Part shown: positions 1 through 8,512 of the stretch, piece by piece
Layout: every line of letters starts with the position of its first letter
Position numbering within the stretch: the stretch's first letter is position 1
Origin: Cyclobacteriaceae bacterium HetDA_MAG_MS6
GTDB taxonomy: Bacteria; Bacteroidota; Bacteroidia; Cytophagales; Cyclobacteriaceae
Assembly (NCBI GenBank): GCA_019192485.1
Contig: JAHCMJ010000002.1
Location: 1 to 42,789 of the forward strand
Length of the DNA: 42,789 bases
Direction: 5' to 3'
Position numbers and translations under genes: made by a program
Notes under the pieces: generated by a model
Database searches by the model: none
What the model was told of the DNA's origin: nothing
The model's input: only the letters and a program-made list of their open reading frames with translations

Positions 1-1
1 T

Positions 2-1345
2 TATGTCGGTGAGATTAGCAAACGGCAACTGCAAAGTGATGAGGAAAAGTATTATCGCCAAGGAGATATTGTGGGGATCAGTGGGATTGAGCAGCGCTAT
101 GAGAAGTTTTTGAGAGGAAAAAGAGGGGTGTCCTATAAGATTGTAAATGTGCGTGGTTCGGTTCAGGGCCAATTTCGAGATGGAGCATTTGATAGTATTC
201 CCGTTCCAGGTGACCAACTCCAACTTACCATTGACCTGCCGCTGCAACAATATGCAGAGCGATTGATGGAAGGAAAAATAGGTAGTGTAGTTGCTTTGGA
301 CCCGAGAACAGGAGAAATTTTGGCTTTCGTCTCGGCTCCGTCTTATGACCCCAACCTATTTTCGGGTCGACTGTTTTCTGAGAATTATGGTGATATCCAA
401 AAGGACAGTCTAAAACCACTTTTCAACAGACCTCTTCAGGCCATGTACCCTCCTGGTTCCATGTTCAAACCGGTTCAAGCACTTATTGCTATGCAAGAAA
501 AGAGATTGTCTGCTAAAGAGGAAATTTTCTGTGATGGTTCCCTTATCGGCGATCTGGCGCCTCCGGGTAAATATGATGTGGTCAAAGCTATTACCTGGTC
601 ATCCAACAACTACTTTGTGAAAATATTTAGAAGAGTGATCCAACAGGGTGAAAATCCAAGTCCGTTTATCGATTCGCGGATTGGCATGGAGAAATGGGTC
701 AACTATCTGGAGAACTTCGGTCTTGGGAGTCCGCTGGGTATAGACCTGGCCAATGAAAAAGGCGGACTGATACCGGGTATCTCTGTTTACGATAAGATAT
801 ATGGCCGCAACCGATGGAAATTCTCCAATATCTATTCGTTGAGTATTGGTCAAGGCGAGATTCTTGTGACGCCTTTACAAATGGCCAACCTGGGAGCTAT
901 TTTTGCGAATAAGGGGTATTATTTTACCCCTCACCTAGTCAAATCTATTGGGGACAGCTTATTGGCCTATTCTCAGCAAGATGTAGGTATCGAATCACAT
1001 CATTACGAACCGGTGATCAACGGACTAGAGCAGGTGGTCATCGCAGGATCAGCGAGAAGGGCATACATCCCTGATTTGCAGATCTGTGGCAAAACAAGCA
1101 CAGTGCAAAATCCTCACGGTGAGGATCACTCAGGATTTATGGGATTTGCCCCTTTGGAAGATCCTCAAATAGCAGTTGCCGTGTATGTCGAAAATGCTGG
1201 TTGGGGAGGTCGGGCTGCGGCATCAACAGCAAGTCTGCTGATCGAAAAGTACGTCAGAGGTCATATTACCCGGTCGTGGATAGAAAACTATGTGTTGAAA
1301 GGAGATTTCGCCGATGAGAAACGAACAGCTGTCGAGTCGAATTGA
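2..1345 (+). CDS. mrdA: Penicillin-binding protein 2 (peptidoglycan transpeptidase), 5' end outside window
   Basis: This is the C-terminal part of the class B transpeptidase that cross-links peptidoglycan during cell elongation. The frame is open from base 2, so the ORF-track GTG start at 71 is only the first start-like codon in the window and the true start lies upstream. The transpeptidase signature is complete: the nucleophile box PPGSMFKP (SxxK), the SxN box in WSSNNYF, and the KTS box in CGKTSTVQNPHG, where most homologues have KTG. The part seen is about 447 codons, out of a usual length of 600-650. The end overlaps the start of rodA by 32 nt, which fits the mrdA-mrdB pair. The PBP2 assignment rests on these motifs and on the adjacent rodA. 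Confidence 0.95.
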   Translation, partial: YVGEISKRQLQSDEEKYYRQGDIVGISGIEQRYEKFLRGKRGVSYKIVNVRGSVQGQFRDGAFDSIPVPGDQLQLTIDLPLQQYAERLMEGKIGSVVALDPRTGEILAFVSAPSYDPNLFSGRLFSENYGDIQKDSLKPLFNRPLQAMYPPGSMFKPVQALIAMQEKRLSAKEEIFCDGSLIGDLAPPGKYDVVKAITWSSNNYFVKIFRRVIQQGENPSPFIDSRIGMEKWVNYLENFGLGSPLGIDLANEKGGLIPGISVYDKIYGRNRWKFSNIYSLSIGQGEILVTPLQMANLGAIFANKGYYFTPHLVKSIGDSLLAYSQQDVGIESHHYEPVINGLEQVVIAGSARRAYIPDLQICGKTSTVQNPHGEDHSGFMGFAPLEDPQIAVAVYVENAGWGGRAAASTASLLIEKYVRGHITRSWIENYVLKGDFADEKRTAVESN

Positions 1346-2579
1346 TTGGTTCACCATATTGCTCTATTTATTTATGGTTTTTGGTGGGTGGCTAAGTATC
1401 TATGCTGCTGATTATGATCCAGATACATCGGCAAGTATTTTTCAGCTGAGCCAAAACTCCGGGAAACAGCTTTTGTGGATTGGCACTTCCGGCATTCTAG
1501 CCCTCATTGTAATATCCCTGGATTCGAAATTCTTCCCATCCTTTGCCTACGTCATCTACGGTTTTTTTATCATTCTATTGATAGGAGTTCTGTTTTTTGG
1601 GAAAGAAATTGCCGGGTCTAAATCGTGGTTTGCCATCGGGAGCTTCAGATTACAGCCTTCAGAATTTGCAAAGTTTGCAACCGTTTTGGCAATGGCAAGA
1701 CTTTTTGAAACGAGTCTGAAACTCACTCACTTGCGTGATCTATTAAAAGCCGTTGCTGTCTTTGCTGTACCGGCAGGACTCATCATACTGCAGGGAGACA
1801 TGGGATCAGCATTGGTATATGTAAGCTTGGTCTTAGTCCTGTTTCGCGAAGGAATGTCACCTATCCTCATGGTTTCGGCGATTGTCATCGGGCTACTCTT
1901 TATCATGACATTACTAGTCAATCAGACCGTTCTGATAGTTGGGATTGTAGTGATCGGACTGGTCCTTATTGGATTGATAGCACGATCCATCACCAAGGGT
2001 GCCATAGTCGCTGCAGGAGTGATACTTGCCTTAGGTATAGTCAAAAGTGTAGATTTTGTGATGACTGATGTCCTAAAACCTCATCAACAAAAGCGGATAC
2101 TATTCCTGGTAAATCCAAATATCGATCCGTTAGGGATCGGATGGAATGTAACTCAATCTAAAATTGCCATAGGCTCTGGAGGACTTACTGGCAAAGGATT
2201 CCTAAACGGCACTCAAACAAAATTTGACTTTGTACCTGAGCAATCCACTGACTTTATTTTCTGTACTATTGGCGAGGAGCATGGCTGGTTGGGAAGTCTA
2301 GTTCTATTGGTGGCTTTCGCGGTCTTCTTATTACGCATATTAACAATTGCCGAAAGACAAAAATCAACCTTTGCGCGAGTTTACGGCTATGGTGTGGCTT
2401 CGATTTTCTTCTTTCACATTGGTGTAAATATTGCCATGACCATTGGTTTATTCCCGGTAATTGGAATCCCTCTTCCTTTTTTTAGCTATGGAGGGTCCAG
2501 TCTTTGGGCGTTCACCATTTTACTTTTCATCCTATTAAAACTTGACGCTCACAGGATGCAGATTTTAGTTCGTAGGTAG
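1314..2579 (+). CDS. rodA: Rod shape-determining protein RodA (SEDS glycosyltransferase)
   Basis: RodA is the inner-membrane SEDS peptidoglycan polymerase that works with PBP2 in elongation. The 421-residue protein is almost entirely hydrophobic, with about ten membrane segments. It carries family motifs: AGSKSWFAIG with LQPSEFAK near residues 100-120, a GIGWNVTQSKIAIGSGG loop near 270-285, FVPEQSTDFIF, and the C-terminal PLPFFSYGGSS. The ATG at 1314 follows a purine-rich GGAG and overlaps mrdA, implying co-translation. The gene ends 3 nt before the stop of the oppositely transcribed gene that follows, leaving no room for a separate terminator. FtsW is the alternative SEDS protein, but the adjacent PBP2 supports RodA. 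Confidence 0.95.
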   Translation: MRNEQLSSRIDWFTILLYLFMVFGGWLSIYAADYDPDTSASIFQLSQNSGKQLLWIGTSGILALIVISLDSKFFPSFAYVIYGFFIILLIGVLFFGKEIAGSKSWFAIGSFRLQPSEFAKFATVLAMARLFETSLKLTHLRDLLKAVAVFAVPAGLIILQGDMGSALVYVSLVLVLFREGMSPILMVSAIVIGLLFIMTLLVNQTVLIVGIVVIGLVLIGLIARSITKGAIVAAGVILALGIVKSVDFVMTDVLKPHQQKRILFLVNPNIDPLGIGWNVTQSKIAIGSGGLTGKGFLNGTQTKFDFVPEQSTDFIFCTIGEEHGWLGSLVLLVAFAVFLLRILTIAERQKSTFARVYGYGVASIFFFHIGVNIAMTIGLFPVIGIPLPFFSYGGSSLWAFTILLFILLKLDAHRMQILVRR

Positions 2580-2582
2580 AGC

Positions 2583-3719
2583 TTATCGAAATTTTCTAAA
2601 GATCACTTTGAGCAGTTCCTTAACTTCATCAGAATTCATATCCCAATCTCGATCTTTGGCATAGCTTTGCACCAGGAATTCAACGGCATCATCAAATGTA
2701 TCAAGCTGCTCCACATGATGAATAGCTTGCTGGAAGTCATCATTGCTGCCATCAAAAAGCTCTTGAGCAAACATATAACGATGATTAATGGAAATAGCTT
2801 CCATGATACTATTGACTTTTTGATTTTCCAGGTGGTCACCTATGGTCTCTACTTTCGCCTGAAACTCTTCGTTGACCGTTCTTGTCTCATCTTCAAAATG
2901 AGCATTCACTGATTCCTCTGTGAGTTCCTCATCAACTTCAGGTTCCTCCTCCTCTTCATTTATAGATTCCTCCGCCTGCTGCATGGTGGTGACTACATGC
3001 TCCGGCTCAAGGGACTCTTCGTCTATTTCCAAATCATCTTCTAAAGTCAAATCATCTACTTGTGAATCATCTATGGACGCCGGTTCATTGATAACATTTT
3101 TATCTTTTTCGAAAAAATCCTCAGCCGCTACAGGGGATACACTCGAAAGTTGATTGGAAAGATCATGAATAACATTTTGGAGATCGAGCTGATCAAAATA
3201 CATTGCTCCTTTGTCCAAGACATCAGATGTGCTACTTCCAATGACTTGTTGAAAAAAATCCTGAAAGTCTTCCTTCATGACTTTGAGGTACTTCAGAAAG
3301 TGCTTGGCTGTTTTGTCCGTAAAAACTGTTCCAGCTCTAGGTTCAAGTTCGACCTGTAGGTACTGAACAGGATCCAGATGGATAAGGATAGTCTCATGAG
3401 TAGCTCGATCAAGCAACGGCTTCAAAGCCTCTGACCCAACCTGAATATGTTGAGACAGCACATTCATAAACTGCACCATAGCTTTACGCACCTCTGTAGC
3501 CTTATAATTAAAATATGGACTATCAAGCTGCTTGATCTCCGCTTGCCAGTTACTAAACAACTGCTTTAGCACAAAGAAATTGATCTGCTTAACAGGAGTC
3601 AGATTGATGAGTTCCTTTCCTGAGAGAGTCTCCCCTTCATTGAAGGAAGTTGCTATAATTTTGTCGACGAACGAATTTTTGTATTGTGCTAAAAACGCCT
3701 CATCAAGTTTCCTACTCAT
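2583..3719 (-). CDS. Unrecognised acidic cytoplasmic protein
   Basis: I do not recognise a named family. The 378-residue product has no signal peptide and no membrane segment. Three parts are visible. The N-terminal region (about 1-200) is probably helical. The middle (about 205-290) is extremely rich in Glu and Asp (runs such as NEEEEEPEVDEE) and likely disordered. The C-terminal region (about 300-378) looks like a compact helical domain with INHRYMFAQELFDG near its start and ending WDMNSDEVKELLKVIFRKF; I suspect this tail recurs in other Bacteroidota proteins but cannot search. It is transcribed against both neighbours: its stop is 3 nt from the rodA stop and its ATG is 17 nt from the ferredoxin ATG. 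The length and continuous composition support a real gene. Confidence 0.8.
   Translation of the reverse strand: MSRKLDEAFLAQYKNSFVDKIIATSFNEGETLSGKELINLTPVKQINFFVLKQLFSNWQAEIKQLDSPYFNYKATEVRKAMVQFMNVLSQHIQVGSEALKPLLDRATHETILIHLDPVQYLQVELEPRAGTVFTDKTAKHFLKYLKVMKEDFQDFFQQVIGSSTSDVLDKGAMYFDQLDLQNVIHDLSNQLSSVSPVAAEDFFEKDKNVINEPASIDDSQVDDLTLEDDLEIDEESLEPEHVVTTMQQAEESINEEEEEPEVDEELTEESVNAHFEDETRTVNEEFQAKVETIGDHLENQKVNSIMEAISINHRYMFAQELFDGSNDDFQQAIHHVEQLDTFDDAVEFLVQSYAKDRDWDMNSDEVKELLKVIFRKFR
3656..3663 (+). promoter_or_regulatory. Possible -7 promoter box for the ferredoxin gene
   Basis: TAATTTTG matches the Bacteroidota -7 consensus TAnnTTTG about 75 nt upstream of the ferredoxin start. It lies inside the 5' part of the divergent acidic-protein gene. 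No good TTTG box sits at the expected upstream spacing, so this is tentative. Confidence 0.3.
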
Positions 3720-3736
3720 TCTTATCTATTTAGGAA

Positions 3737-4057
3737 ATGGCTCAGATTGTTATTGAAAACCTCGAAAGTAAATCTATCCATTGCAAGGATAAAACGAAAA
3801 AGCTACTCGATATTTTACTGGCGGAAATAGACTGGATGCATGCCTGCGGAGCGAAAGGCAGATGCACTACTTGCAAGGCGATCGTGGTAGAGGGTATGGA
3901 ATCACTGACAGAAATCACTGAGTCGGAGCAAAGATTTCGTAAATTGCTACGTCTCAAAGCAAATGAAAGATTGAGTTGCCAGGTCGATGTGAAAGGTGAT
4001 GTGAAAATCAGAGTGGCTCATGAGAACAAGCTACCACATATTAATTATTCTGATTAA
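3737..4057 (+). CDS. [2Fe-2S] ferredoxin
   Basis: This is a small soluble electron carrier of the plant/adrenodoxin fold. The 106-residue protein has the cluster-binding pattern C37-x5-C43-x2-C46 in ACGAKGRCTTC, and the fourth ligand C81 in RLSCQ. Short two-part ferredoxins of this kind serve oxygenases, reductases or Fe-S assembly; nothing here identifies the partner. The stop codon is followed directly by the tdk ATG with no gap, so the two genes are probably co-transcribed. The start is 17 nt from that of the divergent acidic-protein gene, so promoter elements for the two genes must lie within each other's coding sequence. The family is clear and the specific role is unknown. Confidence 0.9.
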   Translation: MAQIVIENLESKSIHCKDKTKKLLDILLAEIDWMHACGAKGRCTTCKAIVVEGMESLTEITESEQRFRKLLRLKANERLSCQVDVKGDVKIRVAHENKLPHINYSD

Positions 4058-4642
4058 ATGTTCGTAGAGCCATCTGGTAGAAATACAGGGAATCAAAAAG
4101 GCAGTGGCTGGATCGAAGTGGTATGCGGATCTATGTTTTCTGGAAAGACCGAAGAACTGATCAGAAGGCTAAATCGAGCTACAATCGCCGGGCAAAAAGT
4201 TGAAATCTTTAAACCAATCATTGACACACGCTACTCAAAAGAGAAAATTGTCTCTCACAATGATACCACTATACATTCAACACCTGTACATTTCTCTGGT
4301 GATATATTGCTCAATTGTGAGCAGTGTGATGTAATAGGTATTGATGAGGCACAATTCTTTGATGAAGGCATCGTAGATGTCGTCAATAAACTTGCAAATA
4401 TGGGGAAGAGAGTCATTGTTGCAGGTCTAGATATGGATTTTATGGGTCGTCCTTTCACCCCGATGGATCAGCTTATGTCCATCGCCGAATTTATTACCAA
4501 AGTGCATGCCATATGCATGAATTGCGGAAATATTGCGTCCTATTCACATCGACGTACTAAATCCTCGAAGAAAGTAGTTTTAGGAGAAACGGATATCTAT
4601 GAGGCACTATGCCGGAAGTGTTTTTATGAGAAAATGGCTTAA
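4058..4642 (+). CDS. tdk: Thymidine kinase
   Basis: The enzyme phosphorylates thymidine with ATP to give dTMP in pyrimidine salvage. It is a type II (TK1-like) enzyme of 194 residues. The P-loop [11 protein letters not shown] is at about 24-34, the DEAQFF Walker B-type segment with the likely catalytic Glu is at about 96-101, and the zinc-binding lasso uses CMNC (C153, C156) and CRKC (C185, C188). The N-terminus has about 15 extra residues ([15 protein letters not shown]), a flexible tail seen in related enzymes. The gene directly abuts the ferredoxin gene and overlaps the likely porZ start by 17 nt. Confidence 0.95.
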   Translation: MFVEPSGRNTGNQKGSGWIEVVCGSMFSGKTEELIRRLNRATIAGQKVEIFKPIIDTRYSKEKIVSHNDTTIHSTPVHFSGDILLNCEQCDVIGIDEAQFFDEGIVDVVNKLANMGKRVIVAGLDMDFMGRPFTPMDQLMSIAEFITKVHAICMNCGNIASYSHRRTKSSKKVVLGETDIYEALCRKCFYEKMA

Positions 4643-6788
4643 TCTTCTATCTGGCTCATTCCTATTCTTGACCTTGGTAAGTCATGGTCAGAACATTCCT
4701 ATTGGTGAGTGGCGGACACATTTCAGCTATCAAACTACCAGGCTCATTGCCTTGAGCAATAGTGGTCTATTCTGTGCCTCAGAAAATGGTCTTTTCTTCA
4801 TAGATGATCAGTCAAGCCATATATCGACCTTGACGAAACTGGACGGACTTTCCGAAGTTGGCATTACAGCTATGGTTTTTGACCCTAGTCGAGAGTCACT
4901 CATCATTGGCTATGGATCAGGGACAATAGATATTCTATCTCCAACTCAGGTGATCAGCATCAATACTTTGAAGGAAGCTGATTTCGGTACTGAAAAAACC
5001 ATACAACAACTAGTTGTCAAGAGTGACTTAGCTTATGCCGCAACAGCATTTGGTGTGGCAGTCATTGATCTCAATAACCAGGAAGCCCGTGAAGTTTTCC
5101 GAGAGATTGGCCCGTTTGGTAGCACTCTATCCGTAAAGGAAATTGAACTGGTCGGAGACAGTATCTTTATCATTTCAAATAATGGAATACAATTAGGAAA
5201 TGTAAATGACAATTTGCTGGATTTCAACAACTGGCAAGTCGTCCCTGGCACCAATATCTTGAATCTCCGTTCTCTTGCTTCCCATGAAGGAAAACTCTAT
5301 ACCATCAGCAATGACTTCGAAATATTGGAGTACGAAAACGGGCTACTTAGCAGTTTTCAAATGCTCCCAACAAGCCTCAATACGCTTTCATCGGGTAGCG
5401 AGCTACTGGCTATATCAGACCGTCAATTGTATCAGGTGAGTAGCTCTGGGTTTCAGGAAGTGTCAGTCGAATTCCTGAAGTCAGGAGAGTCTGTTAGACA
5501 GGTTGGAGATGTTTTCTGGATTGCCGATAGCAGGAATGGGCTCATCCGAAAACAAGGATCGTTACAGCAATGCATCCTGCCAAACGGACCAGCTACTGAC
5601 GATATCAGCCATATCCAGTTCCTGGAAGGTGAGATTTTCACCTTCTTTGGCCCAAAACCTACTGATTTTACCGGAGCAGTAGATTCACTGGGCTACTCTA
5701 GTTTTAGCAATGGTACTTGGAACTACACAGAGATTGATGGCTTCTACAATATTTCCGCCACTGCTAAACTGGGCAACCAGCGGTTTTTCACTTCTACAGG
5801 TATGGGCATCTGGGAGGTTGGTGCCGGTTTGATCGATCCTCTTGTTGCTGATCCTGACCCAAAAGTATTTAGTGATATCATCAGTACAGGAGAAAGGCTT
5901 TTTGCCAGCAGATTTGATAGCGACCTGCCTATTTATCAGATGAGCAATGGTGAATGGGACTCTTTCGGGACAACTCTTATTGGCACCAGATTTCCAGTAG
6001 ATATTGAGATATCCCAAGGTGGGGTGCTCTGGATCACGCAAGTAGCTAGTAATGGCGGTGGCGCAATAGCGTACGAACCACAACAGGACGACTTCAATTT
6101 CATCTCCACTACAGATGAGCTACCATCCAATTCTATAAATGACTTGGTTATTGATTTAAATGATGAAGCATGGATCGCCACAAATAGTGGTGTCGGATAC
6201 TATCCCGATGCTACTTTTGCTTTTGAGAATTTCGTCGTCATTGTACCCATCTTTGATGATAACTTCTTATTCCGAGACGAGGATGTGACGGCCCTAGCCA
6301 TGGACGGAGGCAACAGGAGGTGGATTGGGACAAATATAGGTCTCTGGGTGTTTGATGAGAGTATTTCCACACTTGTACATCATTTTACAGCGGATAATAG
6401 TCCTTTGCCCTCTGACATTATTCTAGAACTAGCTTACGATCAGACTAATGGAGAAGTTTTTGTGGTCACGGATAAGGGTGTAGCCTCTTATCGAAGTAGC
6501 TCATCTCAACCTATCGATAGCCATGAAAATGTTACGGTATTCCCTAATCCTGTTAGACCCGACTTTCATGGAAAAGTGGGTATTACCGGTGTTGCGACCA
6601 ATGCAACCATTAAGATCACAGATATCAACGGGGTGCTTGTGGACAAAGTAGAGGCAAATGGAAGTACGGCATCATGGAACTTACGGGACTACACGGGCGG
6701 CAAGGTGCGTTCAGGAGTTTATCTGCTTTTCAGTACGACCTCCGACGGAGAGGAGACTTTTGTGGGAAAGGTAGCCGTAGTGAGATGA
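4626..6788 (+). CDS. porZ: T9SS protein PorZ-like: beta-propeller surface protein with secretion tail
   Basis: In the type IX secretion system PorZ is a surface protein that helps deliver anionic LPS to the sortase attachment complex. The ATG at 4626 is preferred over the ORF-track start at 4599 because it begins a standard signal peptide ([22 protein letters not shown]). The remaining 720-residue product has two-component-regulator-type propeller repeats ([34 protein letters not shown]) and ends in a T9SS C-terminal domain ([18 protein letters not shown] to FVGKVAVVR). The tdk-porZ-recO setting fits porZ of other Bacteroidota. It overlaps tdk by 17 nt, and its TGA overlaps the recO ATG (ATGA). 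A generic propeller protein is the alternative, but context and tail favour PorZ. Confidence 0.85.
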   Translation: MRKWLNLLSGSFLFLTLVSHGQNIPIGEWRTHFSYQTTRLIALSNSGLFCASENGLFFIDDQSSHISTLTKLDGLSEVGITAMVFDPSRESLIIGYGSGTIDILSPTQVISINTLKEADFGTEKTIQQLVVKSDLAYAATAFGVAVIDLNNQEAREVFREIGPFGSTLSVKEIELVGDSIFIISNNGIQLGNVNDNLLDFNNWQVVPGTNILNLRSLASHEGKLYTISNDFEILEYENGLLSSFQMLPTSLNTLSSGSELLAISDRQLYQVSSSGFQEVSVEFLKSGESVRQVGDVFWIADSRNGLIRKQGSLQQCILPNGPATDDISHIQFLEGEIFTFFGPKPTDFTGAVDSLGYSSFSNGTWNYTEIDGFYNISATAKLGNQRFFTSTGMGIWEVGAGLIDPLVADPDPKVFSDIISTGERLFASRFDSDLPIYQMSNGEWDSFGTTLIGTRFPVDIEISQGGVLWITQVASNGGGAIAYEPQQDDFNFISTTDELPSNSINDLVIDLNDEAWIATNSGVGYYPDATFAFENFVVIVPIFDDNFLFRDEDVTALAMDGGNRRWIGTNIGLWVFDESISTLVHHFTADNSPLPSDIILELAYDQTNGEVFVVTDKGVASYRSSSSQPIDSHENVTVFPNPVRPDFHGKVGITGVATNATIKITDINGVLVDKVEANGSTASWNLRDYTGGKVRSGVYLLFSTTSDGEETFVGKVAVVR

Positions 6789-7465
6789 TTGTCAAAACCA
6801 GAGGTATTGTACTCAATTATATCAAGTTCAAAGACACTTCGATTATTGCTAGGGTACTTACCGAAGACTATGGCCTGCAGTCATTCATTGTACAGGGTAT
6901 CCGAAGTGCAAAAAGCAGAAAGAGTATTGGTCATTTCCAAGCCTTCAGCTTACTTGAGTTGGTAGCTTATTGGAATCCCAACAAGGATTTACATCGTTTG
7001 TCTGATTTCAAATCCGGAGCCACTACTCATACTTTACACCTGGATGTCAAAAAGAATACGATTATTCTATTTCTATCGGAGTTCCTCTCAAAAGTGCTGA
7101 GTATAGAGCAAGAGGAAAATAAGCCGCTGTTCAATTGGTTGTGGTCTTCAATTATCCAATTTGATTTGCTCTCATCGCACTATGAAAACTTTCACATCTA
7201 CCTATTGTTAAAAATCACGCCTTTTCTTGGGTTTGGCATCAAAACAGGAGAAGACCTATACGCTTCTATGGAAAAACTTCATTTGGAAGATACCGAGCTT
7301 TCGACATTCTTTTCGGACCTAGTTATGAGGGATCATACAACCATCAATGCTTCTGGTAGTTTAAGAACGGAAGCCATCAAAATTTTGATCGATTATTATC
7401 ATGCGCATCTGGACCATCTAGGGTCAATTAAGTCTCTCACAGTCCTTCAGCAAGTTTTCACCTAA
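6785..7465 (+). CDS. recO: DNA repair protein RecO
   Basis: RecO anneals single strands and loads RecA in RecFOR recombinational repair. The ORF track begins at 6674, but the real start is the ATG at 6785, which shares ATGA with the porZ stop and begins the typical N-terminal OB-fold: [19 protein letters not shown], then FIVQGIRSAKSRKS near residue 35-50. The resulting 226 residues match the family length. The usual RecO zinc cysteines are absent, which is common in this phylum. The overlapping start implies translational coupling to porZ, an arrangement recurrent in Bacteroidota and presumably not functional. Confidence 0.93.
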   Translation: MIVKTRGIVLNYIKFKDTSIIARVLTEDYGLQSFIVQGIRSAKSRKSIGHFQAFSLLELVAYWNPNKDLHRLSDFKSGATTHTLHLDVKKNTIILFLSEFLSKVLSIEQEENKPLFNWLWSSIIQFDLLSSHYENFHIYLLLKITPFLGFGIKTGEDLYASMEKLHLEDTELSTFFSDLVMRDHTTINASGSLRTEAIKILIDYYHAHLDHLGSIKSLTVLQQVFT

Positions 7466-7549
7466 GCTTAAATGATTAATCTCAACATCGATCTCCCCTA
7501 CAATTTTGGGGTGAATGTTTTAACTTTATCCAAGCTCATCAAGATCTAA

Positions 7550-8512
7550 ATGGAAGAAAAACTCTTTGACGAAATCCCCTCACTCGATCTGGCTGATTTC
7601 AGAAGTAGCGATCCCAGCAGAAAAAAACAGTTTGTAAAGGCCTTGGGAGAGGCGTACAACTCAATAGGTTTCGTAGCGATTAAAAATCATGGTTTAACTG
7701 ATGAGCTCACCCACAACCTATACAAGGTAGTGCACGCATTCTTCCAATTGCCCGAGGAAGTTAAAAAAAAGTATGAAAAACCGGAGCTATTCGGTCAACG
7801 CGGATATATCAGCAAAGGAAAGGAAAAGGCTAAAGGAAGAAGTGTAGGTGACCTGAAAGAGTTCTATCATGTGGGCCAACCTACAAACAACAAATTAGAT
7901 GACTATCCAGAAAACATCTGGCCCGAAGAGGTTCCTGAATTTGAGAAATACACGAGTCAGGCCTATGATATTTTACAGAAAACTGGTCTGGAAATGCTCA
8001 GAGCGATGGCGATCTACCTGGAATTGGACGAATTATATTTTGACAACAAAGCCAGTCAAGGCAACAGTATTCTCCGACCAATCCATTATTTCCCTATTGC
8101 TGACCCGGATAGCGTCCCCACGGATGCGGTACGAGCTGCAGAGCACGGCGATATCAATCTCATCACACTCCTCATGGGAGCCAGTGCCGACGGATTACAG
8201 GTATTGAGGCGTGATGGGAAGTGGATTCCTATCACAGCGCTACCGGACCAGATTGTGGTCAATGTAGGAGATATGCTTGATCGGCTGACGAATCACAAGC
8301 TGAAGTCTACAATACACAGGGTGGTCAATCCTCCAAAAGCATTGATGGGTACTTCAAGGTTTTCTATTCCATTTTTTATGCATCCAATATCTGAAATGGA
8401 TCTCACATGTCTGGATAATTGTGTGGATGACGATCACCCCAAAAGATACGAAGACATAACAGCTGGGGAGTATTTGGATGAAAGATTAAGAGAAATCGGC
8501 CTCAAAGCCTAA
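7550..8512 (+). CDS. 2-oxoglutarate/Fe(II)-dependent oxygenase, isopenicillin N synthase-like
   Basis: This is a non-haem iron oxygenase of the IPNS/DIOX family, 320 residues. The N-terminal DIOX_N segment is at about 10-120 (IPSLDLADF, GFVAIKNHGL, FFQLPEEVKKKY). The iron ligands are His and Asp in AEHGDINLITLL, about residues 200-210, and the distal His in STIHRVVNP. The RFSIPFF segment provides the Arg-x-Ser that binds 2-oxoglutarate. The substrate cannot be read from sequence; members act on amino acids, peptides and many small metabolites. Its TAA overlaps by one base with the ATG of the chromate-transporter gene, so the two are probably co-translated. The gap to recO (84 nt) may hold a promoter. 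Confidence 0.9.
   Translation: MEEKLFDEIPSLDLADFRSSDPSRKKQFVKALGEAYNSIGFVAIKNHGLTDELTHNLYKVVHAFFQLPEEVKKKYEKPELFGQRGYISKGKEKAKGRSVGDLKEFYHVGQPTNNKLDDYPENIWPEEVPEFEKYTSQAYDILQKTGLEMLRAMAIYLELDELYFDNKASQGNSILRPIHYFPIADPDSVPTDAVRAAEHGDINLITLLMGASADGLQVLRRDGKWIPITALPDQIVVNVGDMLDRLTNHKLKSTIHRVVNPPKALMGTSRFSIPFFMHPISEMDLTCLDNCVDDDHPKRYEDITAGEYLDERLREIGLKA

Noticed and set aside
2920-3359. Plus-strand Ser-rich ORFs opposite the acidic protein
   Set aside because: The Ser runs are the antisense reading of the Glu/Asp codons of the acidic segment.
5685-6083. 132-codon minus-strand ORF within porZ
   Set aside because: It lies fully inside a clearly coding plus-strand gene and shows no recognisable motif.
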